Position numbers and translations under genes: made by a program. Of a stretch of DNA of 64,000 nucleotides, positions 34,055-43,174 are shown piece after piece. The notes beneath the pieces were generated by a model. That model made no database searches and had not been told where the DNA came from. It saw only the letters and a program-made list of their open reading frames with translations. The stretch's first letter is position 1; each line of letters opens with the position of its first letter. Source of the DNA: Agromyces italicus DSM 16388 (GTDB lineage: Bacteria > Actinomycetota > Actinomycetes > Actinomycetales > Microbacteriaceae); contig NZ_ATXF01000001.1 in the NCBI RefSeq assembly GCF_000421545.1, positions 20,562-84,561 on the forward strand. Direction: 5' to 3'.

Positions 34055-35535
34055 ATGCCGAGGTCGGCGTCGAACGCACCCTCTTCGAGACGGTCCTTGA
34101 CCGCGGTGAGGAAGCGCGCGGCGTCGGCGCCGTCGATGATGCGGTGGTCGTACGACAGGGCGAGGTAGACCATCGAGCGCACAGCGATCGCGTCGGCGCC
34201 GTCCTGGCTGACGATGACGGGACGCTTGACGACGATGCCGGTGCCGAGGATCGCCGACTGCGGAAGGAACACGACGGGGGTGTCGAACAGCGCACCGCGC
34301 GACCCGGTGTTCGTCAGGGTGAACGTGCCGCCGGCGAGCTCGTCGGGCTTCAGCTGGTTGTTGCGCGTGCGGTCGGCGAGATCGGCGATCTGCGCGGCCA
34401 GGCCGGCGATGTCGAGCTCACCCGCGTTGCGGATCACCGGCGTGAGCAGGCCGCGCTCGGTGTCGACCGCGATGCTCATGTTCTCGTGTGCCGGGTAGAC
34501 GATGCTGTCGCCGTCGACCGTCGAGTTGATGATCGGGTAGGCCTTGAGCGCCTCCGCCGCCGCAAGGGCGAAGAACGGCAGGAAGGAGAGCTTGTTTCCG
34601 GTCTTCGCGAGGAAGTCGCCCTTGACGCGGTCGCGGAACCGAGCCACGCGGGTCACGTCGACCTCGACCACGGTGGTGAGCTGCGCGGTCGACGTCATCG
34701 AGACGACCGCGCGCTCGGCGACGACCTTGCGCAGACGCGTCATCGGGACGGTGGTGCCCCGCAGCGGCGAGGTCTCGAGCGGCGTGCGCGCGGGAGCCGC
34801 AGCAGCCGCAGCGGGTGACGCCTGCGCCGAGATCACGTCCTGCTTGCGGATGCGGCCGCCGACACCGGTGCCGGTGACGCTCGCGAGGTCGACGCCCTGC
34901 TCGTTCGCGAGCTTGCGGACGATGGGAGTGACGTAGCCCGAGGGGCCCGCGTGGGCGCCCGCGGTGGGTGCAGGTGCCGCAGCCGGCGCGGGGGCCGGGG
35001 TGGGCTCGGGAGCTGCGACCGGAGCTGCCGGTGCGACCGGCTCGGCGGGTGCCGCGGCCGGTGCAGGTGCGGCGACCGGCTCGGGCGCGGCCGGTGCGAC
35101 CGGCTCGGGTGCGGCGACCGGCTCGGGCGCGGCCGGTGCGACCGGCTCGGGTGCGGCGACCGGCTCGGCGGGTGCAGCAACAGGGTCGGCGGGTGCAGCA
35201 ACAGGCTCGGGAGCGGGCGGTGCGGCGACCGGCTCGGCGACCGGCGCCTCGGCGGGCGCCGGCGCAGCGGCTTCGGGTGCGGGCGCCGCGGCACCGGAAC
35301 CGTCGCCGATCGTCACGAGCGCGGTACCGACCTCGACGGTCTCGTCCTCCTGGACGAGGATCGCCTCGATGACACCCGCGACGGGCGACGGGATCTCGGT
35401 GTCGACCTTGTCGGTCGAGACCTCGAGCAGCGGCTCGTCGACCTCGACACGGTCGCCGACATTCTTCAGCCAGCGGGTGACCGTGCCTTCAGTGACACTC
35501 TCACCGAGTGCCGGGAGGCTGACGGATTCGCTCAT
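34051..35535 (-). CDS. sucB: 2-oxo-acid dehydrogenase E2, dihydrolipoamide acyltransferase
   Basis: 494 residues from ATG 35535. One lipoyl domain (1-78, Lys43 in VSTDKVDTEIPS), a long Ala-Pro-Glu linker (about 80-200) made of repeats, a subunit-binding domain (GYVTPIVRKLANEQGVDL), and the catalytic domain ending LALSYDHRIIDGADAARFL with the His/Asp pair. In actinobacteria this protein is the E2 of pyruvate dehydrogenase working with AceE, and can be shared with the 2-oxoglutarate complex, so SucB is a family name more than a proven substrate. Neighbouring lpdA, lipA and lipB fit. Confidence 0.92.
   Translation of the reverse strand: MSESVSLPALGESVTEGTVTRWLKNVGDRVEVDEPLLEVSTDKVDTEIPSPVAGVIEAILVQEDETVEVGTALVTIGDGSGAAAPAPEAAAPAPAEAPVAEPVAAPPAPEPVAAPADPVAAPAEPVAAPEPVAPAAPEPVAAPEPVAPAAPEPVAAPAPAAAPAEPVAPAAPVAAPEPTPAPAPAAAPAPTAGAHAGPSGYVTPIVRKLANEQGVDLASVTGTGVGGRIRKQDVISAQASPAAAAAAPARTPLETSPLRGTTVPMTRLRKVVAERAVVSMTSTAQLTTVVEVDVTRVARFRDRVKGDFLAKTGNKLSFLPFFALAAAEALKAYPIINSTVDGDSIVYPAHENMSIAVDTERGLLTPVIRNAGELDIAGLAAQIADLADRTRNNQLKPDELAGGTFTLTNTGSRGALFDTPVVFLPQSAILGTGIVVKRPVIVSQDGADAIAVRSMVYLALSYDHRIIDGADAARFLTAVKDRLEEGAFDADLGI
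35069..35168 (-). repeat. 42-bp tandem repeat in the E2 linker
   Basis: Two perfect 42-bp copies (35069-35110 and 35111-35152) plus 16 bp of a third. They encode the 14-residue unit PEPVAPAAPEPVAA. A second small pair of 21-bp units with GGTGCAGCAACAGG lies directly beside it (about 35166-35207). Confidence 0.85.
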
Positions 35536-35603
35536 GCGCTTGTCTCCTTCACAGCGTGGGAACGCTATCTAGCTTATTGCAGTCGTTGGGCGGGCAGCGT
35601 GGC

Positions 35604-36977
35604 TCAGATGGCGTGCAGCGGCTTGCCGGCGAGCTTCAGCACGGCCTCGCCGAAGGCCTCTGCCTGGGTCGGGTGGGCGTGGATGAACGGGGCGATGTCT
35701 TCGGGGTACGCCTCCCAGTTCACGGCCAACTGGGCTTCGGCGATGAGCTCGCCGACCCGCCCGCCGATCATGTGGACGCCGACGATGGGGCCGTCGTTCA
35801 CGCGGACGACCTTCACCGATCCACCGGTGCCGAGGATGCTCGACTTGCCGTTGCCCGCGAGGTTGTAGTCGTAGGAGCTGATCTCGTCGGCACCGAACTT
35901 CTCGGCGGCCTTCGCCTCGGTGTAGCCGACCGAGGCGATCTCGGGCTCGCAGTAGGTGATCTTCGGCACGTTCACGTCATCGACGACGATCGGGTTCAGG
36001 CCCGCGATCTCCTCGGCGACGAAGATGCCCTGCTGGTAGCTGCGGTGCGCGAGCTGGAGGCCGGGGACGATGTCGCCGATGGCGTAGACGCCGGGGACGT
36101 TCGTGGCGAGGCGCTCGTTCGTCAGCACGAAGCCGCGATCCATCGTGACGCCGACCTCTTCGAAGCCGATCCCCTGGGTGGAGGGGCCGCGGCCGACGGC
36201 GACGAGCAGCAGTTCAGCGTCGTAGCTCTGGCCGTTCTCGAGGGTGATGACGACGCCCTGCTCGTCCTGGGTGACGCTCTGGAAGCGGACACCGAGCGAG
36301 AAGTCGATGCCACGCTTGCGGAAGGCCCGCTCGAGCTGCTTCGAGATCGACTCCTCCTCGTTGGGGACGAGGTGGGGGAGCGCTTCGATGATGGTCACCT
36401 CGGCACCGAAGGAGCGCCAGACGCTCGCGAACTCGACGCCGATGACGCCGCCTCCGAGCACCGCAACCTTCTTGGGCACGAAGTCGAGCTCGAGTGCCTG
36501 CTCGCTCGTGATGACGCGGCCGCCGATCTCGAGGCCGGGCAGCGAGCGCGAGTACGAGCCGGTCGCCAGCACGACGTTCTTGCCGACGTAGCGGTCGTCG
36601 CCGACCTGCACCGTGTTCGGCGCGACGAGGCGCCCTTCACCCTCGACCACGGGGATGCCGCGCGCCTTGAGCAGACCCTGAAGGCCCTTCCACTTGCTGG
36701 CGACGATGCCCTCGCGATAGGCCGAGACGCCGTTCATGTCGATGCCCTCGAAGGCGGCCTTCACGCCGTACTTGGCCGCTTCCTTCGAGACCTCGGCGAC
36801 CTCCGCCGCGTGCAGCAGCGCCTTCGTCGGGATGCAGCCGCGGTGGAGACAGGTGCCACCGAGCTTGCCCTTCTCGATCACCACCGCGGTGAGCCCGAGT
36901 TCGACGGCGCGGATCGCAGCGGCATAACCCGCGCTGCCTCCGCCGAGGACGACCATGTCAAAGTTCTGCTCGGACAA
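35604..36977 (-). CDS. lpdA: Dihydrolipoyl dehydrogenase (E3)
   Basis: 457 residues from TTG 36977; an AGGGAG ribosome site 8 nt upstream supports this start over the ATG at codon 8. It reoxidises the lipoyl group with FAD and NAD+. FAD site VVLGGGSAGYAAAIRA, redox disulfide Cys43/Cys48 in GGTCLHRGCIPTK, NAD site VAVLGGGVIGVEFAS and catalytic His in IHAHPTQAEAFGE. Followed by sucB 68 bp downstream on the same strand, so probably one operon. Confidence 0.96.
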   Translation of the reverse strand: MSEQNFDMVVLGGGSAGYAAAIRAVELGLTAVVIEKGKLGGTCLHRGCIPTKALLHAAEVAEVSKEAAKYGVKAAFEGIDMNGVSAYREGIVASKWKGLQGLLKARGIPVVEGEGRLVAPNTVQVGDDRYVGKNVVLATGSYSRSLPGLEIGGRVITSEQALELDFVPKKVAVLGGGVIGVEFASVWRSFGAEVTIIEALPHLVPNEEESISKQLERAFRKRGIDFSLGVRFQSVTQDEQGVVITLENGQSYDAELLLVAVGRGPSTQGIGFEEVGVTMDRGFVLTNERLATNVPGVYAIGDIVPGLQLAHRSYQQGIFVAEEIAGLNPIVVDDVNVPKITYCEPEIASVGYTEAKAAEKFGADEISSYDYNLAGNGKSSILGTGGSVKVVRVNDGPIVGVHMIGGRVGELIAEAQLAVNWEAYPEDIAPFIHAHPTQAEAFGEAVLKLAGKPLHAI

Positions 36978-37075
36978 CCGCAATCTCCCTTGCGCATCTG
37001 ATCTGCGTCGCGGACCGCCGCCGGCGTGTCGCCGCGGCAGGGCGTATGGGCGACGTTCTCGCCCATACGACCTTA

Positions 37076-38548
37076 CTACTTGGCGGCGAGGTCCTCGCCC
37101 AGCGCGACGAGCGTGCGGACCGCCGCGCCGGTCGCGCCCGTTCCGGTGAATCCCCACCCGGCGCCGCCGTTGTGGCCGGGGCCCGCGATGTCGAGGTGCG
37201 CCCACGGGATCAGCTCCTCCGAGCCCTCCTTCTTCCCGACGAACTGCTGCAGGAACACGCCCGCGAGGAGCATGCCGGGCACGGTCATGCCGAGCTTCGC
37301 ATTCATGAGGTCGGCGACGTCGGACTTGAGGAGGGGCAGCAGGTCGGCGGGAAGCGGCATCGGCCAGGTGGCCTCATCGACGGCGTCGGCCACGGTACGC
37401 ACTCGAGCGACGAGCTCGTCGTCGCCCATGAGGCCGGTGATGCGGTGCCCGAGCGCGACGACCTGGGCTCCGGTGAGCGTCGCGACGTCGATGATGGCGT
37501 CGGGCTGCTCCTCGCTCGCGGCGACGAGGGCATCGGCGAGCACGAGGCGGCCCTCCGCGTCGGTGTTCACGACCTCGACGGTCTTGCCGCCGCGGATCCG
37601 CAGCACGTCGTTCGGTCGGATCGCGGTGCCGGACGGCATGTTCTCGGCGAGGCACAGCCAAGCGGTGACCCGGATCGGAAGGCCGAGTTCGGCGATCGCG
37701 ACGATCGAGGAGAGCACGGCTGCGGCGCCCGCCATGTCGGTCTTCATGCCGACCATCGAGGCCATCGGCTTCAGCGAGAGACCGCCCGAGTCGAAGGTGA
37801 TGCCCTTGCCGATGAAGGCGAGATGGGTGGATGCCCCGTCGGGGGCCCATTCGAGGCGCACGAGCCGGGGGCCCCGGCTCGAGCCCTGCCCGACTCCGGC
37901 GATGCCGCCGAACCCGTCGGCCTCGAGTTCCGCCTCGTCCCACACCCTGCTCGACACGCCCGCCGCGGTCGCGGCCTCGACGGCGGCTGCGGCGAAGGTC
38001 TCGGGGTACAGCTCCGCGGGCGAGGCGTTCACGAGATCCTTCGTGCGAGCGACCGCCGTGACGACCGATCGGATGCGTTCGAGACGGGTCTCCTCGGCGG
38101 TGAAGCGGCTGTGCAGCGCGATGCGGGCGACCGGGGGCTTCGGTTCGCTGCGGTATTCGTTGTAGGCGTACGCACCGAGCGCCGCACCCTCGAGAAGTGA
38201 CGCGGCCGAGCCCGCGTCGTCGACGCCCGCGACGATCGCGACCGACTCGGTGCCGGTGAGGCGGCGGACGGCGGAGCCTGCTGCGCGGCGGAGGCTCGAG
38301 GCATCCGCCTGTTCGCCCACGCCGACGACCGCGACCACGCGGGGGCCGCCTTCGTGACCGGGAACCCGCGTGAGCTCCTCGCTCGCGCCGGTCGCGCCGA
38401 GCGCGACGAGCTGGGGTGCGACCCAATCGAATCCGTCGGCGGCGATCAGTTCGGGGCCGTCCGCGCCCTTCACGGCGACGAGCAGCGCGACGTCGGCGTC
38501 GGTGTCGGCGGCGGGGGAGGAGGTGACGGAGAGCGTGGGAACGGTCAT
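37076..38548 (-). CDS. pepA: Leucyl aminopeptidase (M17)
   Basis: 490 residues from ATG 38548. Two-metal M17 peptidase, cutting N-terminal residues from peptides. The C-terminal catalytic domain has FIGKGITFDSGGLSLKP, KTDMAGAAAVL and the family signature NTDAEGRLVLADAL, with the metal ligands and catalytic Lys/Arg. The N-terminal ~180 residues are the less conserved macro-like domain. Upstream of lpdA on the same strand by 98 bp; divergent from the PAC2 gene. Confidence 0.94.
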   Translation of the reverse strand: MTVPTLSVTSSPAADTDADVALLVAVKGADGPELIAADGFDWVAPQLVALGATGASEELTRVPGHEGGPRVVAVVGVGEQADASSLRRAAGSAVRRLTGTESVAIVAGVDDAGSAASLLEGAALGAYAYNEYRSEPKPPVARIALHSRFTAEETRLERIRSVVTAVARTKDLVNASPAELYPETFAAAAVEAATAAGVSSRVWDEAELEADGFGGIAGVGQGSSRGPRLVRLEWAPDGASTHLAFIGKGITFDSGGLSLKPMASMVGMKTDMAGAAAVLSSIVAIAELGLPIRVTAWLCLAENMPSGTAIRPNDVLRIRGGKTVEVVNTDAEGRLVLADALVAASEEQPDAIIDVATLTGAQVVALGHRITGLMGDDELVARVRTVADAVDEATWPMPLPADLLPLLKSDVADLMNAKLGMTVPGMLLAGVFLQQFVGKKEGSEELIPWAHLDIAGPGHNGGAGWGFTGTGATGAAVRTLVALGEDLAAK

Positions 38549-38624
38549 GACTCCCGATGGTACGTGTTCGCTCTGGGCATGAACGCCCGTCCCCCAGGGC
38601 GGAAGGGGCCTCGATCGGCGTCAC

Positions 38625-38630
38625 TAGGCT
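38625..38630 (+). promoter_or_regulatory. -10 box of the PAC2 gene (leaderless layout)
   Basis: TAGGCT, 6 nt before ATG 38637. Confidence 0.6.
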
Positions 38631-38636
38631 GGAATC

Positions 38637-39563
38637 ATGCGCGACCCCCGCTCCCTCTACGAGTTGAACGCCGACGTCTCGGTGCCGCCCGGCCTGCCGC
38701 TCGTCGCGGGACTGACCGGCTCCGCCGATGCCGGCGGCGCCGTCGCGCAGACGACCGAGTACCTGCGGGACACCCTCGACACGACCGTCGTCGCGACCTT
38801 CGACATCGATGAACTGCTCGACTACCGCGCCCGGCGCCCGATCATCCTCTTCGAGGGCGACCACCTGAGCGATTACACGCCGCCCCGACTCGCGCTCGAG
38901 CTCGCCCGAGACGAGCTCGGCCGCCCCTTCCTCCTGCTCACGGGCTTCGAACCCGACTTCCGGTGGGAGCAGTTCAGCACCGCGGTGCTGCAGCTGGTCG
39001 ACGAACTGCAGGTCTCGTCGACGACGTGGGTGAACTCGATCCCGATGCCGGTGCCGCACACGAGGCCGATCCGCGCCACCGTGAGCGGCAACCGCGAGGA
39101 GTTCATCGAGACGATGTCGGTGTGGCGGCCGACGACGCAGGTGCCCGCGAACGCCCTGCACCTCATCGAGTACCGTCTGGTGGACCTCGGTCACCCGACC
39201 ACGGGATTCGTGCTCCTCATTCCCCATTACCTCGCCGATGCCGAGTTCCCGTCGGCGGCGGTGGCCGCGCTCGAGGCGATCAGCGCGGCGACGGGTCGCA
39301 TCTTCCCGACCGACGCGCTGCGCGAGCAGGGGCGCGAGTTCCTCGGGCGCATCGACGAACAGGTCGGCGAGAACGGCGAACTCGCGAAGCTCGTGGGCAC
39401 CCTTGAGGAGCGCCACGACGCCTACATGGAGGGGACGACCCTGCGGTCGCCGCTCACCGACGAGGACGGCGAGCTGCCGAGCGCCGATGAGATCGCCGCG
39501 GAGCTCGAGAAGTTCCTCGCGTTCCGACGCTCCCGAGACGACGAACCGCCACGGGCCGGTTGA
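38637..39563 (+). CDS. PAC2-family protein
   Basis: 308 residues from ATG 38637. PAC2 (proteasome assembly chaperone 2-like) fold: VAGLTGSADAGGAVAQTTEYL near the start, then FDIDELLDYRARRP, LLTGFEPDFRWEQF, GIPMPVPHTRP-like NSIPMPVPHTRPI and GFVLLIPHYLAD. Actinobacterial members are widespread and their role is not known; a link to the proteasome is by fold only, and no proteasome genes lie here. Soluble, with a helical charged C-terminus. Confidence 0.85.
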   Translation: MRDPRSLYELNADVSVPPGLPLVAGLTGSADAGGAVAQTTEYLRDTLDTTVVATFDIDELLDYRARRPIILFEGDHLSDYTPPRLALELARDELGRPFLLLTGFEPDFRWEQFSTAVLQLVDELQVSSTTWVNSIPMPVPHTRPIRATVSGNREEFIETMSVWRPTTQVPANALHLIEYRLVDLGHPTTGFVLLIPHYLADAEFPSAAVAALEAISAATGRIFPTDALREQGREFLGRIDEQVGENGELAKLVGTLEERHDAYMEGTTLRSPLTDEDGELPSADEIAAELEKFLAFRRSRDDEPPRAG

Positions 39564-39826
39564 TCACGACGCCGAGCAGGAATTCCGGCGGGCCGCCGGG
39601 TGTTACCCGTGATGTACGCCGGGGTGCGTCGAATGTGCGTCGACGCGGCTGGTGGGCTGTATAATTGAGGCAGGACCCGTTCGGGTCCGCGGGTACGACC
39701 GACGCCGTGCCGAGACGCGGACTTGACATGGGTCCTCATAGTGTCCGAAAACGACCGGACCGACAGCTCGAGCCGCGCCCTCCGCCGAGGGCATACGCCG
39801 GCCGACGGTAGGAGAGGTTCATACGT
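39564..39826 (+). promoter_or_regulatory. sigA upstream region with TATAAT box and hairpin
   Basis: A 263-bp gap. TATAAT at 39660-39665 is the only consensus -10 box I noticed in the window; no TTGACA lies 17 bp before it. A 7-bp hairpin GGACCCG/CGGGTCC (39673-39688) sits right after, at the expected transcript 5' end, giving a leader of about 155 nt. A lone TTGACA at 39723 has no partner -10. The sigA ribosome site is ggagagg about 7 nt before the ATG. Confidence 0.5.
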
Positions 39827-41122
39827 ATGGCAACGACGAAGGCGAAGGCGGCCGACGAGGCCGAGGCGCCCGCCACGAAGCGCCAGACCACCGCGAAGTC
39901 GGCTGCAGACAAGGCGCCGGCCAAGGCACCCGCCGCCAAGGCTGCGGCGAAGACGACGACCGCGTCGAAGACCCCGCGCGCCGCGACCGCGAAGGCCCCT
40001 GCGAAGCCCCGCACCAAGGCGAAGGGCAAGGCCTCCGAAGACGAGGACGAGCACGGGGCCCCGGTCGAGCACGACGAGGTCGACCATGACGAGGTCGACG
40101 ACGAGACGAAGCCCATCGCGGTCGAGCCGCACCCGACGGGCGCGCTCGTGCTGCGCGCCGCCGACGACGAAGACGAAGTGCCCGTCTACTCCTCGGCGAT
40201 CACGGGCGCGACGGCCGACCCCGTCAAGGACTACCTGAAGCAGATCGGCAAGGTCGCGCTGCTGAACGCAGCCGAAGAGGTCGAGCTCGCGATGCGCATC
40301 GAGGCCGGCCTCTTCGCGGAGGAGAAACTGTCTGCGATGACCGACGCCGAGAAGCGCTCGCAGCTCGGTCGCGAGCTGCAGTGGGTCGCGAAAGACGGCC
40401 AGCGCGCGAAGAGCCACCTGCTGGGCGCGAACCTGCGCCTCGTGGTCTCGCTCGCCAAGCGCTACACGGGTCGCGGCATGCAGTTCCTCGACCTCATCCA
40501 GGAGGGCAACCTGGGCCTCATCCGTGCCGTCGAGAAGTTCGACTACACCAAGGGCTTCAAGTTCTCGACCTACGCGACGTGGTGGATCCGCCAGGCCATC
40601 ACCCGCGCGATGGCCGACCAGGCCCGCACCATCCGCATCCCCGTGCACATGGTCGAGGTCATCAACAAGCTCGCCCGCGTGCAGCGCCAGATGCTGCAAG
40701 ACCTGGGTCGAGAGCCCACGCCCGAAGAGCTGAGCCGGGAACTCGACATGACCCCCGAAAAGGTCATCGAGGTGCAGAAGTACGGCCGCGAGCCGATCTC
40801 GCTGCACACCCCGCTCGGTGAAGACGGCGACAGCGAGTTCGGCGACCTGATCGAAGACACCGAGGCGGTCGTCCCCGCCGACGCGGTGGGCTTCACCATG
40901 CTGCAGAAGCAGCTGGAGTCGCTGCTCGACTCGCTGAGCGAGCGCGAGGCGGGCGTGATCCGCATGCGGTTCGGCCTCGGCGACGGAATGCCGAAGACCC
41001 TCGACCAGATCGGCGACACGTTCGGTGTGACGCGCGAGCGTATCCGCCAGATCGAGTCGAAGACGATGGCGAAGCTTCGCCACCCGTCGCGGTCGCAGTC
41101 GCTGCGCGACTACCTCGAGTAG
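39827..41122 (+). CDS. sigA: Primary sigma factor of RNA polymerase
   Basis: 431 residues from ATG 39827. Residues 1-100 are a Lys/Ala/Thr-rich then acidic low-complexity tail, usual in actinobacteria. Region 1.2 ([16 protein letters not shown]), region 2 ([39 protein letters not shown]), region 3 ([17 protein letters not shown]) and region 4 ([19 protein letters not shown]) are all intact. It directs most housekeeping transcription, including the TANNNT boxes described here. The MurT-like gene starts 7 nt after the stop. Confidence 0.97.
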   Translation: MATTKAKAADEAEAPATKRQTTAKSAADKAPAKAPAAKAAAKTTTASKTPRAATAKAPAKPRTKAKGKASEDEDEHGAPVEHDEVDHDEVDDETKPIAVEPHPTGALVLRAADDEDEVPVYSSAITGATADPVKDYLKQIGKVALLNAAEEVELAMRIEAGLFAEEKLSAMTDAEKRSQLGRELQWVAKDGQRAKSHLLGANLRLVVSLAKRYTGRGMQFLDLIQEGNLGLIRAVEKFDYTKGFKFSTYATWWIRQAITRAMADQARTIRIPVHMVEVINKLARVQRQMLQDLGREPTPEELSRELDMTPEKVIEVQKYGREPISLHTPLGEDGDSEFGDLIEDTEAVVPADAVGFTMLQKQLESLLDSLSEREAGVIRMRFGLGDGMPKTLDQIGDTFGVTRERIRQIESKTMAKLRHPSRSQSLRDYLE

Positions 41123-41129
41123 GCCGCAG

Positions 41130-42401
41130 GTGCGCGCTGGTTCCCTGCGTTATGGGCCGGCGATCCTCGTCGGCCGACTCACCCGATTCGCCGCCCGGCT
41201 GCGCAAGCCGGGCGGCGGCTCGGCCGTGCCCGGGCTCGTCGTCAACCGCATCGCCCCGAAGTATCTGAAGCGCACGCTCTCGGGCTTCCCGCAGGGGCTC
41301 GTGGTCGTCTCGGGGTCTGCGGGCAAGTCGACGACGACGAAGATGCTCGTCGCGATCCTCCGCGAGCACGGCGTCGACGTCTTCACGAACCCGTCGACGG
41401 CCAATATCAGCCAGGGCCTCACCTCCGCCCTCCTGGAACAGGCCGACTGGCGGGGCCGGGTGCCCGGCGACGTCGCCGTCCTCGAGATGGACGAGGGCCA
41501 CGGCGCGCTCGTCATGCAGGGGGTCGACGCGCGCGTCGTCGCCCTCACGAATGTGATGGTCGACCAGATCGACCGATTCCACGACTCCGAGATGGTCGCG
41601 GGCATGCTCGCCCGCATCGCGGCCCGCGCGGGCGAGGCCGTCGTCGTGAACGGCGACGACGCGTACCTCGAGCGCTTGGCTGCCAAGCTCGGCCCGGATG
41701 TCGCGGTGCACCGTTTCGGCGTGTCGCAGGCGGTGCTCGACTCGGCCCCCCGCGGGCTCGGCTACACCGAGACCTCGGCGCGGCGACTCGCGCCCGGTGA
41801 CGGGCTCGTCATCGACGCGGTCGACGGGCGGGAGGCCGTGTTGAACGACCGGGGCGTGCCGGTGCGAGCGGGGCTTCCTGCTCGCGGCATCCACTACGCC
41901 GTCGATGCCGCAGCCGCCTACGCGACGGCACGTGCCGTGCTCGGCGAGCGCTTCTCGCCCGAGTCCGCTGCGCACGCGCTCAGCGCGATCCCCGCCGTGT
42001 TCGGGCGCGGCGAACGGATCACGGTGCGCGGCCAGGAGGTCGAGTTCGTGCTCATCCAGAACCCGGCGAGCTATCAGCTGAACGTCGACAGCATCGAGCC
42101 CGGAACGAGCGACATCCTGTTCGCGATCGGCTCCGATGTGCGCGATCCCTCGTACTTCTGGCCGGCTGACGCCGCGTCGCTCGAGCGGGTGAAGATCGTG
42201 AGCGGCTCGAAGGCCGCCGAGGCGGCGCTCATGCTCGCCTACGACGGGGTGGCGATCGACCGGGTCGAGCCCGAGCTCGGCATCGCCCTCGACGACTTCC
42301 TCGCGGCGCCCGCACCCGCGCGAGGCGTGAAGACCATCGTGTTCTCGGCCGACTCCATGCGCCGCACGCGGGCCCACCTCGGATTGACGGGAACCGAATG
42401 A
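41130..42401 (+). CDS. MurT-like Mur ligase (DUF1727) without zinc-ribbon cysteines
   Basis: 423 residues from GTG 41130, 7 nt after sigA. MurT features: PAILVGRLTRFAARL at the start, a P-loop GSAGKSTTTKML (about 62-73), NPSTANISQGL, EMDEGHGALV, TNVMVDQIDRFHD, then a DUF1727 C-terminus with QNPASYQLNVD and SDVRDPSYFWPAD. Canonical MurT activates the D-Glu alpha-carboxyl of lipid II and carries a four-Cys zinc ribbon; this protein has no Cys at all, and DRYGE and WLWD motifs are altered. Partner gene overlaps by 4 nt. Substrate probably still the D-Glu carboxyl, acceptor uncertain. Confidence 0.8.
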   Translation: MRAGSLRYGPAILVGRLTRFAARLRKPGGGSAVPGLVVNRIAPKYLKRTLSGFPQGLVVVSGSAGKSTTTKMLVAILREHGVDVFTNPSTANISQGLTSALLEQADWRGRVPGDVAVLEMDEGHGALVMQGVDARVVALTNVMVDQIDRFHDSEMVAGMLARIAARAGEAVVVNGDDAYLERLAAKLGPDVAVHRFGVSQAVLDSAPRGLGYTETSARRLAPGDGLVIDAVDGREAVLNDRGVPVRAGLPARGIHYAVDAAAAYATARAVLGERFSPESAAHALSAIPAVFGRGERITVRGQEVEFVLIQNPASYQLNVDSIEPGTSDILFAIGSDVRDPSYFWPADAASLERVKIVSGSKAAEAALMLAYDGVAIDRVEPELGIALDDFLAAPAPARGVKTIVFSADSMRRTRAHLGLTGTE

Positions 42402-43135
42402 CCTTCACCATCGTGTCCCTGCTTCCGACGCTGCAGAACACCAACGGCGACGCGCAGAACGCCGCAGTGCTCGCGCAGCGAGCCCGATGGGCGGGCCTCG
42501 AGGCAGAAGTCGTGGCGGTCGACGATCGTTCGACGCTGCCTGATCGGGTCGATGCGGTCGTGCTCGGTTCGGGCAGCGACGCCTCGCTCGAGACGAGCCG
42601 TTCGGCGATGCTCGGGCTTCACGACGAACTCCGGCGGTGGGGCACCGAAGGTGTGCCGATCCTCGCCGTCGGCACCGGCTGGGAACTGCTCAGCTGGGGC
42701 ATCGAGACGGCCGGGGGGCGGAGCATCGAAGGTCTCGGTATCCTGCCCGGTCGGGCCGTTCCCCGCGACGGCCGGGTCACGGGCGACCTCATCGTGAAGT
42801 CGCCGCTCCTCGGCGTGTTCGTCGGGTTCGAGAACCACGCTCGCGACTACGTCGGCGCTGAGGGCTCGCCGCTCGGCCGGGTCCGCGCGGGCGCGGGCAA
42901 CGGCCGCGAATCCGGCCAGGAGGGCGTCGTCATGGGTGCCGTCTTCGGAACCCACCTGCACGGGCCCGTGCTCGCGAAGAACCCCGGGTTCGCCGATCAC
43001 CTGCTCGGCATCATGGCCGATCGGGCAGGTCTCGGGTATGTTCCGGGCGGTCGGTCGGAGGAGGTCGACGGCTACGCCATGGCGGCGCGAACCGCGCAGC
43101 TGCGTGCGGCAGGCGTCGAAGCATCCATCGGCTGA
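42398..43135 (+). CDS. GatD-like amidotransferase homologue lacking the catalytic Cys
   Basis: 245 residues from ATG 42398, overlapping the ligase stop (ATGA). GatD homology is clear: LLPTLQNTNGDAQNAAVLAQ at the start, GFENHARDY, then RAGAGNGRESGQEG and FGTHLHGPVLAKNP at the end. In active GatD the nucleophile lies in an ICGGYQ-type elbow; here the sequence is LAVGTGWELLSWG (Gly near 92), and the whole protein has no cysteine. His188 of THLHGP is kept. It cannot release ammonia from glutamine by the usual route, so it is structural or repurposed. Confidence 0.8.
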   Translation: MTFTIVSLLPTLQNTNGDAQNAAVLAQRARWAGLEAEVVAVDDRSTLPDRVDAVVLGSGSDASLETSRSAMLGLHDELRRWGTEGVPILAVGTGWELLSWGIETAGGRSIEGLGILPGRAVPRDGRVTGDLIVKSPLLGVFVGFENHARDYVGAEGSPLGRVRAGAGNGRESGQEGVVMGAVFGTHLHGPVLAKNPGFADHLLGIMADRAGLGYVPGGRSEEVDGYAMAARTAQLRAAGVEASIG

Positions 43136-43174
43136 CCTCGAACCGGCCGCACTGCGCCCCCTCGAACGAAGAAG

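Noticed and set aside
35069..35207. CRISPR-like or VNTR intergenic array
   Set aside because: The repeats are in frame inside the sucB linker with no spacers.
37374..39416. 680-codon minus-strand frame across pepA and PAC2
   Set aside because: A shadow of two divergent genes with no family features.
39723..39728. TTGACA as the -35 element of a sigA promoter
   Set aside because: No -10-like hexamer lies 16-19 bp downstream.
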